64,000 bases of DNA. Source: Costus lasius (taxonomy: Eukaryota > Streptophyta > Magnoliopsida > Zingiberales > Costaceae). Under the pieces are notes generated by a model. That model made no database searches, had not been told where the DNA came from, and saw only the letters and a program-made list of their open reading frames with translations. Each line of letters begins with the position of its first letter. Position 1 is the first letter of the stretch. The position numbers and the translations under genes were made by a program. Shown here piece after piece: positions 1 through 13,281 of this stretch. The stretch is taken from positions 12,418,001 through 12,482,000 of the forward strand of contig JANVAS020000231.1 in the NCBI GenBank assembly GCA_027563935.2. The letters run 5' to 3'.

Positions 1-3000
1 ATCATTAAAATATCAAGATAAATATAAATATTAATATCAAAGATTGGAAATCAATATTACCACAGAGATCAAAATCGAGTTTAAGATGAATATTAGGAGT
101 AAAATAAAGTTGAAGATTATAAAATTAAAACTGAAATCTGAGATCAAAATGAAAAATGAAGATAATTATCAAGAATAAGATCAATGTTATAGTTAAGAAT
201 GAGAATATGATAAATGACAATTAAAGCTTATAATCGAGTTCAAAATTTTCATCATGATTAGATCAATATCAATATCAATAACAATATTAAGATTGAAGAC
301 CAAGATTACAAACAAGATCAAAATCGAGTTTAAGATTAAGATTAAAATGAAGATAAAGATGAATATCATAAGATAAAGTTTGAAAAAATGATTAAAATCA
401 TGATCAACATCATGATCATGGTAAAAATCAATCTTAAATTATTATTGCAAAATGATAAACATCAAATATGGATCATAATCAAGATCAACATCCTCATCAT
501 TAAAACATCAAGATAAAGATAAATATTAATATCTAGATTGAAAATCAATATTACCACAGAGATCAAAATCGAGTTTAAAATGAATATTAAGAGTAAGATA
601 AATATGAAGATTAGAAGATTAAAACCGAAATCGGAGATCAAAATAAAGATGAAGATAATTATCAAGAATAAGATCAATGTTATAATTAAGAATGAGAATG
701 AGATTAATAACAATTAAAGATTATAATCGAGTTCAAAATTTTCATCATGATTAGATCAATATCAATATCAATAAAAATATTAAGATTAAAGACCAAGATT
801 ACAAACAAGATCAAAATCGAGTTTAAGATTAAGATTAAAAAGAAGATAATGATGAATATCATAAGAAGAAGTTTGAAAAAATGATTAAAATCATGATCAA
901 CATCATGATCATGGACAAAATCAATATTAAATTAATATTGCAAAATGATAAATATCAAATATGGATCATAATCAAGATCAACATCCTCATCATTAAAATA
1001 TCAAAATTAATATAAATATTAATATCAAGATAGAAAATCAATATTACCACATAGATAAAAATCGAGTTTAAAATGAATATAAGGAGTACTATAAAGTTGA
1101 AGATTATAGATTAAAACTGAAATCTGAGATCAAAATGAAGATGAAGATAATTATCAAGTATAAAATCAATGTTATAATTAAGAATGAGAATATGATTAAT
1201 AACAATTAAAGCTCATAATCGAGTTCAAAATTTTCATCATGATTAGATCAATTTCGATATCAATAACAATATCAAGATTGAAGACAACGATTACAAACAA
1301 GATCAAAATCGAGTTTAAGATAAAGATTAAAAAGAACATAAAGATGAATATCATAAGATAAAGTTTGAAAAAATGATTAAAATCATGATCAACATCATGA
1401 TCATGGACAAAATCAATATTAAATGAATATTGCAAAATGATAAACATCAAATATGGATCATAATCAAGATCAACATCCTCATCATTAAAATATCAAGATA
1501 AATATAAATATTAATATCAAAGATTGGAAATCAATATTACCACAGAGATCAAAATCGAATTTAAGATGAATATTAGGAGTAAGATAAAGTTGAAGATTAT
1601 AAAATTAAAACTTAAATATGAGATCAAAATGAAAATGAAGATAATTATCAAGAATAAGATCAATGTTATAATTAAGAATGAGAATATGATAAATGACAAT
1701 TAAAGCTTATAATCGAGTTCAAAATTTTCATCATGATTAGATTAATATCAATATCAATAACAATATTAAGATTGAAGACCAAGATTACAAACAAGATCAA
1801 AATCGAGTTTAAGATTAAGAAAAGAAGATAAAGATGAATAGCATAAGATTAAGTTTGAAAACATGATTAAAATCATGATCAACATCATGATCGTGGACAA
1901 AATCAATATTAAATGAATATTGCAAAATGATAAACATCAAATATGGATCATAATCAAGATCAACATTCTCATCATTAAAATATCAAGATAAATATAAATA
2001 TTAATATCAAAGATTGGAAATCAATATTACCACAGAGATCAAAATCGAGTTTAAGATGAATATTAGGAGTAAGATAAAGTTGAAGATTATAAGATTAAAA
2101 CTGAAATCTGAGATCAAAATGAAAATGAAGATAATTATCAAGAATAAGATCAATGTTATAATTAAGAATGAGAATATGATAAATGACAATTAAAGCTTAT
2201 AATCGAGTTCAAAATTTTCATCATGATTAGATTAATATCAATATCAATAACAATATTAAGATTGAAGACCAAGATTACAAACAAGATCAAAATCGAGTTT
2301 AAGATTAAGAAAAGAAGATAAAGATGAATATCATAAGATTAAGTTTGAAAACAAGATTAAAATCATGATCAACATCATGATCGTGGAAAAAATCAATATT
2401 AAATTAATATTGCAAAATGATAACCATCAAAAATGGATCATAATCAAGATCAACATCCTCATCATTAAAATATCAAGATAAATATAAATATTAATATCAA
2501 AGATTGGAAATCAATATTACCACAGAGATCAAAATCGAATTTAAGATGAATATTAGGAGTAAGATAAAGTTGAAGATTATAAGATTAAAACTGAAATCGG
2601 AGATCAAAATGAAAATGAAGATAATTATCAAAAATAAGATCAATGTTATAATTAAGAATGAGAATGTGATAAATGACAATTAAAGCTTATAATAGAGTTC
2701 AAAATTTTCATCATGATTAGATTAATATCAATATCAATAACAATATTAAGATTGAAGACCAAGATTACAAACAAGATCAAAATCGAGTTTAAGATTAAGA
2801 AAAGAAGATAAAGATGAATAGCATAAGATTAAGTTTGAAAACATGATTAAAATCATGATCAACATCATGATCGTGGACAAAATCAATATTAAATGAATAT
2901 TGCAAAATGATAAACATCAAATATGGATCATAATCAAGATCAACATCCTCATCATTAAAATATCAAGATAAATATAAATATTAATATCAAAGATTTGAAA

Positions 3001-3930
3001 TCAATATTACCACAGAGATCAAAATCGAATTTAAGATGAATATTAGGAGTAAGATAAAGTTGAAGATTATAAGATTAAAACTGAAATCTGAGATCAAAAT
3101 GAAAATGAAGATAATTATCAAGAATAAGATCAATGTTATAATTAAGAATGAGAATATGATAAATGACAATTAAAGCTTATAATCGAGTTCAAAATTTTCA
3201 TCATGATTAGATTAATATCAATATCAATAACAATATTAAGATTGAAGACCAAGATTACAAACAAGATCAAAATCGAGTTTAAGATTAAGAAAAGAAGATA
3301 AAGATGAATATCATAAGATTAAGTTTGAAAACAAGATTAAAATCATGATCAACATCATGATCGTGGACAAAATCAATATTAAATTAATATTGCAAAATGA
3401 TAAACATCAAATATGGATCATAATCAAGATCAACATCCTCATCATTAAAATATCAAGATAAATATAAATATTAATATCAAAGTTTGGAAATCAATATTAC
3501 CACAGAGATCAAAATCGAATTTAAGATGAATATTAGGAGTAAGATAAAGTTGAAGATTATAAGATTAAAACTGAAATCTGAGATCAAAATGAAAATGAAG
3601 ATAATTATCAAGAATAAGATCAATGTTATAATTAAGAATGAGAATATGATAAATGACAATTAAAGCTTATAATCGAGTTCAAAATTTTCATCATGATTAG
3701 ATTAATATCAATATCAATAACAATATTAAGATTGAAGACCAAGATTACAAACAAGATCAAAATCGAGTTTAAGATTAAGAAAAGAAGATAAAGATGAATA
3801 TCATAAGATTAAGTTTGAAAACAAGATTAAAATCATGATCAACATCATGATCGTGGACAAAATCAATATTAAATGAATATTGCAAAATGATAAACTTCAA
3901 ATATGGATCATAATCAAGATCAACATCCTC
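1..3930. repeat. Satellite higher-order unit 1: M1-M2-M3 + 5 S
   Basis: M1 at 1-495, M2 at 496-988, M3 at 989-1480, then five S monomers to 3930. The sequence restarts with the same M1 at 3931, giving a 3930 bp period. M1 here carries GTTATAGTTAAG and the second-half marker AAGATTAAAATGAAG, both repeated at 3931 and 6880. Confidence 0.92.
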
Positions 3931-6879
3931 ATCATTAAAATATCAAGATAAATATAAATATTAATATCAAAGATTGGAAATCAATATTACCACAGAGATC
4001 AAAATCGAGTTTAAGATGAATATTAGGAGTAAAATAAAGTTGAAGATTATAAAATTAAAACTGAAATCTGAGATCAAAATGAAAAATGAAGATAATTATC
4101 AAGAATAAGATCAATGTTATAGTTAAGAATGAGAATATGATAAATGACAATTAAAGCTTATAATCGAGTTCAAAATTTTCATCATGATTAGATCAATATC
4201 AATATCAATAACAATATTAAGATTGAAGACCAAGATTACAAACAAGATCAAAATCGAGTTTAAGATTAAGATTAAAATGAAGATAAAGATGAATATCATA
4301 AGATAAAGTTTGAAAAAATGATTAAAATCATGATCAACATCATGATCATGGTAAAAATCAATCTTAAATTATTATTGCAAAATGATAAACATCAAATATG
4401 GATCATAATCAAGATCAACATCCTCATCATTAAAACATCAAGATAAAGATAAATATTAATATCTAGATTGAAAATCAATATTACCACAGAGATCAAAATC
4501 GAGTTTAAAATGAATATTAAGAGTAAGATAAATATGAAGATTAGAAGATTAAAACCGAAATCGGAGATCAAAATAAAGATGAAGATAATTATCAAGAATA
4601 AGATCAATGTTATAATTAAGAATGAGAATGAGATTAATAACAATTAAAGATTATAATCGAGTTCAAAATTTTCATCATGATTAGATCAATATCAATATCA
4701 ATAAAAATATTAAGATTAAAGACCAAGATTACAAACAAGATCAAAATCGAGTTTAAGATTAAGATTAAAAAGAAGATAATGATGAATATCATAAGAAGAA
4801 GTTTGAAAAAATGATTAAAATCATGATCAACATCATGATCATGGACAAAATCAATATTAAATTAATATTGCAAAATGATAAATATCAAATATGGATCATA
4901 ATCAAGATCAACATCCTCATCATTAAAATATCAAAATTAATATAAATATTAATATCAAGATTGAAAATCAAAATTACCACATAGATCAAAATCGAGTTTA
5001 AAATGAATATAAGGAGTACTATAAAGTTGAAGATTATAGATTAAAACTGAAATCTGAGATCAAAATGAAGATGAAGATAATTATCAAGTATAAAATCAAT
5101 GTCATAATTAAGAATGAGAATATGATTAATAACAATTAAAGCTCATAATCGAGTTCAAAATTTTCATCATGATTAGATCAATTTCGATATCAATAACAAT
5201 ATCAAGATTGAAGACAACGATTACAAACAAGATCAAAATCGAGTTTAAGATAAAGATTAAAAAGAACATAAAGATGAATATCATAAGATAAAGTTTGAAA
5301 AAATGATTAAAATCATGATCAACATCATGATCATGGAAAAAATCAATATTAAATGAATATTGCAAAATGATAAACATCAAATATGGATCATAATCAAGAT
5401 CAACATCCTCATCATTAAAATATCAAGATAAATATAAATATTAATATCAAAGATTGGAAATCAATATTACCACAGAGATCAAAATCGAATTTAAGATGAA
5501 TATTAGGAGTAAGATAAAGTTTAAGATTATAAAATTAAAACTGAAATATGAGATCAAAATGAAAATAAAGATAATTATCAAGAATAAGATCAATGTTATA
5601 ATTAAGAATGAGAATATGATAAATGACAATTAAAGCTTATAATCGAGTTCAAAATTTTCATCATGATTAGATTAATATCAATATCAATAACAATATTAAG
5701 ATTAAAGACCAAGATTACAAACAAGATCAAAATCGAGTTTAAGATTAAGAAAAAAGATAAAGATGAATATCATAAGATTAAGTTTGAAAACATGATTAAA
5801 ATCATGATCAACATCATGATCGTGGACAAAATCAATATTAAATGAATATTGCAAAATGATAAACATCAAATATGGATCATAATCAAGATCAACATCCTCA
5901 TCATTAAAATATCAAGATAAATATAAATATTAATATCAAAGATTTGAAATAAATATTACCACAGAGATCAAAATCGAATTTAAGATGAATATTAGGAGTA
6001 AGATAAAGTTGAAGATTATAAGATTAAAACTGAAATCTGAGATCAAAATGAAAATGAAGATAATTATCAAGAATAAGATCAATGTTATAATTAAGAATGA
6101 GAATATGATAAATGACAATTAAAGCTTATAATCGAGTTCAAAATTTTCATCATGATTAGATTAATATCAATATCAATAACAATATTAAGATTGAAGACCA
6201 AGATTACAAACAAGATCAAAATCGAGTTTAAGATTAAGAAAAGAAGATAAAGATGAATATCATAAGATTAAGTTTGAAAACAAGATTAAAATCATGATCA
6301 ACATGATGATCGTGGACAAAATCAATATTAAATGAATATTGCAAAATGATAAACATCAAATATGGATCATAATCAAGATCAACATCCTCATCATTAAAAT
6401 ATCAAGATAAATATAAATATTAATATCAAAGTTTGGAAATCAATATTACCACAGAGATCAAAATCGAATTTAAGATGAATATTAGGAGTAAGATAAAGTT
6501 GAAGATTATAAGATTAAAACTGAAATCTGAGATCAAAATGAAAATGAAGATAATTATCAAGAATAAGATCAATGTTATAATTAAGAATGAGAATATGATA
6601 AATGACAATTAAAGCTTATAATCGAGTTCAAAATTTTCATCATGATTAGATTAATATCAATATCAATAACAATATTAAGATTGAAGACCAAGATTACAAA
6701 CAAGATCAAAATCGAGTTTAAGATTAAGAAAAGAAGATAAAGATGAATATCATAAGATTAAGTTTGAAAACAAGATTAAAATCATGATCAACATCATGAT
6801 CGTGGACAAAATCAATATTAAATGAATATTGCAAAATGATAAACTTCAAATATGGATCATAATCAAGATCAACATCCTC
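3931..6879. repeat. Satellite higher-order unit 2: M1-M2-M3 + 3 S
   Basis: Same cassette as the preceding unit but only three S monomers follow, so the unit is 2949 bp. Its M1 and M2 are almost identical to those of unit 1, and the last S carries the TAAACTTCAAATATGG variant also seen at the end of unit 1. The two units therefore differ by two S monomers, consistent with unequal exchange inside the S run. Confidence 0.92.
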
Positions 6880-9340
6880 ATCATTAAAATATCAAGATAA
6901 ATATAAATATTAATATCAAAGATTGGAAATCAATATTACCACAGAGATCAAAATCGAGTTTAAGATGAATATTAGGAGTAAAATAAAGTTGAAGATTATA
7001 AAATTAAAACTGAAATCTGAGATCAAAATGAAAAATGAAGATAATTATCAAGAATAAGATCAATGTTATAGTTAAGAATGAGAATATGATAAATGACAAT
7101 TAAAGCTTATAATCGAGTTCAAAATTTTCATCATGATTAGATCAATATCAATATCAATAACAATATTAAGATTGAAGACCAAGATTACAAACAAGATCAA
7201 AATCGAGTTTAAGATTAAGATTAAAATGAAGATAAAGATGAATATCATAAGATAAAGTTTGAAAAAATGATTAAAATCATGATCAACATCATGATCATGG
7301 TAAAAATCAATCTTAAATTATTATTGCAAAATGATAAACATCAAATATGGATCATAATCAAGATCAACATCCTCATCATTAAAACATCAAGATAAAGATA
7401 AATATTAATATCTAGATTGAAAATCAATATTACCACAGAGATCAAAATCGAGTTTAAAATGAATATTAAGAGTAAGATAAATATGAAGATTAGAAGATTA
7501 AAACCGAAATCGGAGATCAAAATAAAGATGAAGATAATTATCAAGAATAAGATCAATGTTATAATTAAGAATGAGAATGAGATTAATAACAATTAAAGAT
7601 TATAATCGAGTTCAAAATTTTCATCATGATTAGATCAATATCAATATCAATAAAAATATTAAGATTAAAGACCAAGATTACAAACAAGATCAAAATCGAG
7701 TTTAAGATTAAGATTAAAAAGAAGATAATGATGAATATCATAAGAAGAAGTTTGAAAAAATGATTAAAATCATGATCAACATCATGATCATGGACAAAAT
7801 CAATATTAAATTAATATTGCAAAATGATAAATATCAAATATGGATCATAATCAAGATCAACATCCTCATCATTAAAATATCAAAATTAATATAAATATTA
7901 ATATCAAGATTGAAAATCAAAATTACCACATAGATCAAAATCGAGTTTAAAATGAATATAAGGAGTACTATAAAGTTGAAGATTATAGATTAAAACTGAA
8001 ATCTGAGATCAAAATGAAGATGAAGATAATTATCAAGTATAAAATCAATGTCATAATTAAGAATGAGAATATGATTAATAACAATTAAAGCTCATAATCG
8101 AGTTCAAAATTTTCATCATGATTAGATCAATTTCGATATCAATAACAATATCAAGATTGAAGACAATGATTACAAACAAGATCAAAATCGAGTTTAAGAT
8201 AAAGATTAAAAAGAACATAAAGATGAATATCATAAGATAAAGTTTGAAAAAATGATTAAAATCATGATCAACATCATGATCATGGAAAAAATCAATATTA
8301 AATGAATATTGCAAAATGATAAACATCAAATATGGATCATAATCAAGATCAACATCCTCATCATTAAAATATCAAGATAAATATAAATATTAATATCAAA
8401 GATTGGAAATCAATATTACCACAGAGATCAAAATCGAATTTAAGATGAATATTAGGAGTAAGATAAAGTTGAAGATTATAAAATTAAAACTGAAATATGA
8501 GATCAAAATGAAAATGAAGATAATTATCAAGAATAAGATCAATGTTATAATTAAGAATGAGAATATGATAAATGACAATTAAAGCTTATAATCGAGTTCA
8601 AAATTTTCATCATGATTAGATTAATATCAATATCAATAACAATATTAAGATTGAAGACCAAGATTACAAACAAGATCAAAATCGAGTTTAAGATTAAGAA
8701 AAGAAGATAAAGATGAATATCATAAGATTAAGTTTGAAAACAAGATTAAAATCATGATCAACATCATGATCGTGGACAAAATCAATATTAAATTAATATT
8801 GCAAAATGATAAACATCAAATATGGATCATAATCAAGATCAACATCCTCATCATTAAAATATCAAGATAAATATAAATATTAATATCAAAGATTTGAAAT
8901 CAATATTACCACAGAGATCAAAATCGAATTTAAGATGAATATTAGGAGTAAGATAAAGTTGAAGATTATAAGATTAAAACTGAAATCTGAGATCAAAATG
9001 AAAATGAAGATAATTATCAAGAATAAGATCAATGTTATAATTAAGAATGAGAATATGATAAATGACAATTAAAGCTTATAATCGAGTTCAAAATTTTCAT
9101 CATGATTAGATTAATATCAATATCAATAACAATATTAAGATTGAAGACCAAGATTACAAACAAGATCAAAATCGAGTTTAAGATTAAGAAAAGAAGATAA
9201 AAGATGAATATCATAAGATTAAGTTAGAAAACAAGATTAAAATCATGATCAACATCATGATCGTGGACAAAATCAATATTAAATGAATATTGCAAAATGA
9301 TAAACATCAAATATGGATCATAATCAAGATCAACATCCTC
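6880..9340. repeat. Satellite higher-order unit 3: M1-M2-M3 + 2 S
   Basis: Cassette followed by two S monomers, 2461 bp. The last S has an extra A (GATAAAAGATG) and TTAGAAAACAAG, markers shared with the next unit, so units 3 and 4 share their tail while the head resembles unit 2. Confidence 0.9.
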
Positions 9341-11801
9341 ATCATTAAAATATCAAGATAAATATAAATATTAATATCAAAGATTGGAAATCAATATTAC
9401 CACAGAGATCAAAATCGAGTTTAAGATGAATATTAGTAGTAAGTTAAAGTTGAAGATTATAAAATTAAAACTGAAATCTGAGATCAAAATGAAAAATGAA
9501 GATAATTATCAAGAATAAGATCAATGTTATTGTTAAGAATGAGAATATGATTAATGACAATTAAAGCTTATAATCGAGTTCAAAATTTTCATCATGATTA
9601 TATCAATATCAATATCAATAACAATATTAAGATTGAATACCAAGATTACAAACAAGATCAAAATCGAGTTTAAGATTAAGATTAAAAAGAAGATAAAGAT
9701 GAATATCATAAGATAAAGTTTGAAAAAATGATTAAAATCATGATCAACATCATGATCATGGTCAAAATCAATATTAAATTATTATTGCAAAATGATAAAC
9801 ATCAAATATGGATCATAATCAAGATCAACATCCTCATCATTAAAACATCAAGATAAAGATAAATATTAATATCTAGATTGAAAATCAATATTACCACAGA
9901 GATCAAAATCGAGTTTAAAATGAATATTAAGAGTAAGATAAATATGAAGATTAGAAGATTAAAACCGAAATCGGAGATCAAAATAAAGATGAAGATAATT
10001 ATCAAGAATAAGATCAATGTTATAATTAAGAATGAGAATAAGATTAATAACAATTAAAGATTATAATCGAGTTCAAAATTTTCATCATGATTAGATCAAT
10101 ATCAATATCAATAAAAATATTAAGATTAAAGACCAAGATTACAAACAAGATCAAAATCGAGTTTAAGATTAAGATTAAAAAGAAGATAATGATGAATATC
10201 ATAAGAATAAGTTTGAAAAAATGATTAAAATCATGATCAACATCATGATCATGGACAAAATCAATATTAAATTAATATTGCAAAATGATAAATATCAAAT
10301 ATGGTTCATAATCAAGATCAACATCCTCATCTTTAAAATATCAAAATTAATCTAAATATTAATATCAAGATTGTAAATCAATATTACCACATAGATCAAA
10401 ATCGAGTTTAAAATGAATATAAGGAGTACTATAAAGTTGAAGATTATAGATTAAAACTGAAATCTGAGATCAAAATGAAGATGAAGATAATTATCAAGTA
10501 TAAAATCAATGTTATAATTAAGAATGAGAAAATGATTAATAACAATTAAAGCTCATAATCGAGTTCAAAATTTTCATCATGATTAGATCAATTTCGATAT
10601 CAATAACAATATCAAGATTGAAGACAACCATTACAAACAAGATCAAAATCGAGTTTAAGATAAAGATTAAAAAGAACATAAAGATGAATATCATAAGATA
10701 AAGTTTGAAAAAATGATTAAAATCATGATCAACATCATGATCATGGAAAAAATCAATATTAAATGAATATTGCAAAATGATAAACATCAAATATGGATCA
10801 TAATCAAGATCAACATCCTCATCATTAAAATATCAAGATAAATATAAATATTAATATCAAAGATTGGAAATCAATATTACCACAGAGATCAAAATCGAAT
10901 TTAAGATGAATATTAGGAGTAAGATAAAGTTGAAGATTATAAAATTAAAACTGAAATATGAGATCAAAATGAAAATGAAGATAATTATCAAGAATAAGAT
11001 CAATGTTATAATTAAGAATGAGAATATGATAAATGACAATTAAAGCTTATAATCGAGTTCAAAATTTTCATCATGATTAGATTAATATCAATATCAATAA
11101 CAATATTAAGATTGAAGACCAAGATTACAAACAAGATCAAAATCGAGTTTAAGATTAAGAAAAGAAGATAAAGATGAATATCATAAGATTAAGTTTGAAA
11201 ACAAGATTAAAATCATGATCAACATCATGATCGTGGACAAAATCAATATTAAATTAATATTGCAAAATGATAAACATCAAATATGGATCATAATCAAGAT
11301 CAACATCCTCATCATTAAAATATCAAGATAAATATAAATATTAATATCAAAGATTTGAAATCAATATTACCACAGAGATCAAAATCGAATTTAAGATGAA
11401 TATTAGGAGTAAGATAAAGTTGAAGATTATAAGATTAAAACTGAAATCTGAGATCAAAATGAAAATGAAGATAATTATCAAGAATAAGATCAATGTTATA
11501 ATTAAGAATGAGAATATGATAAATGACAATTAAAGCTTATAATCGAGTTCAAAATTTTCATCATGATTAGATTAATATCAATATCAATAACAATATTAAG
11601 ATTGAAGACCAAGATTACAAACAAGATCAAAATCGAGTTTAAGATTAAGAAAAGAAGATAAAAGATGAATATCATAAGATTAAGTTAGAAAACAAGATTA
11701 AAATCATGATCAACATCATGATCGTGGACAAAATCAATATTAAATGAATATTGCAAAATGATAAACATCAAATATGGATCATAATCAAGATCAACATCCT
11801 C
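9341..11801. repeat. Satellite higher-order unit 4: M1-M2-M3 + 2 S
   Basis: 2461 bp, the same length as unit 3. M1 now has GTTATTGTTAAG and GATTGAATACCAAG, the form later used in the right array, and M2 has CATAAGAATAAG. Confidence 0.9.
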
Positions 11802-13281
11802 ATCATTAAAATATCAAGATAAATATAAATATTAATATCAAAGATTGGAAATCAATATTACCACAGAGATCAAAATCGAGTTTAAGATGAATATTAGTAG
11901 TAAGTTAAAGTTGAAGATTATAAAATTAAAACTGAAATCTGAGATCAAAATAAAAAATGAAGATAATTATCAAGAATAAGATCAATGTTATTGTTAAGAA
12001 TGAGAATATGATTAATGACAATTAAAGCTTATAATCGAGTTCAAAATTTTCATCATGATTATATCAATATCAATATCAATAACAATATTAAGATTGAATA
12101 CCAAGATTACAAACAAGATCAAAATCGAGTTTAAGATTAAGATTAAAAAGAAGATAAAGATGAATATCATAAGATAAAGTTTGAAAAAATGATTAAAATC
12201 ATGATCAACATCATGATCATGGTCAAAATCAATATTAAATTATTATTGCAAAATGATAAACATCAAATATGGATCATAATCAAGATCAACATCCTCATCA
12301 TTAAAACATCAAGATAAAGATAAATATTAATATCTAGATTGAAAATCAATATTACCACAGAGATCAAAATCGAGTTTAAAATGAATATTAAGAGTAAGAT
12401 AAATATGAAGATTAGAAGATTAAAACCGAAATCGGAGATCAAAATAAAGATGAAGATAATTATCAAGAATAAGATCAATGTTATAATTAAGAATGAGAAT
12501 AAGATTAATAACAATTAAAGATTATAATCGAGTTCAAAATTTTCATCATGATTAGATCAATATCAATATCAATAAAAATATTAAGATTAAAGACCAAGAT
12601 TACAAACAAGATCAAAATCGAGTTTAAGATTAAGATTAAAAAGAAGATAATGATGAATATCATAAGAATAAGTTTGAAAAAATGATTAAAATCATGATCA
12701 ACATCATGATCATGGACAAAATCAATATTAAATTAATATTGCAAAATGATAAATATCAAATATGGTTCATAATCAAGATCAACATCCTCATCTTTAAAAT
12801 ATCAAAATTAATATAAATATTAATATCAAGATTGTAAATCAATATTACCACATAGATCAAAATCGAGTTTAAAATGAATATAAGGAGTACTATAAAGTTG
12901 AAGATTATAGATTAAAACTGAAATCTGAGATCAAAATGAAGATGAAGATAATTATCAAGTATAAAATCAATGTTATAATTAAGAATGAGAAAATGATTAA
13001 TAACAATTAAAGCTCATAATCGAGTTCAAAATTTTCATCATGATTAGATCAATTTCGATATCAATAACAATATCAAGATTGAAGACAACCATTACAAACA
13101 AGATCAAAATCGAGTTTAAGATAAAGATTAAAAAGAACATAAAGATGAATATCATATGATAAAGTTTGAAAAAATGATTAAAATCATGATCAACATCATG
13201 ATCAAGGACAAAATCAATATTAAATGAATATTGCAAAATGATAAACATCAAATATGGATCATAATCAAGATCAACATCCTC
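11802..13281. repeat. Last M1-M2-M3 cassette of the left arm
   Basis: Fifth cassette, nearly identical to the one at 9341 (shared GAATACCAAG, CATAAGAATAAG and CATCTTTAAAATATC). After it the array changes to S monomers without another M2 or M3 up to the copia junction, so this is a domain boundary in the array. Confidence 0.88.
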
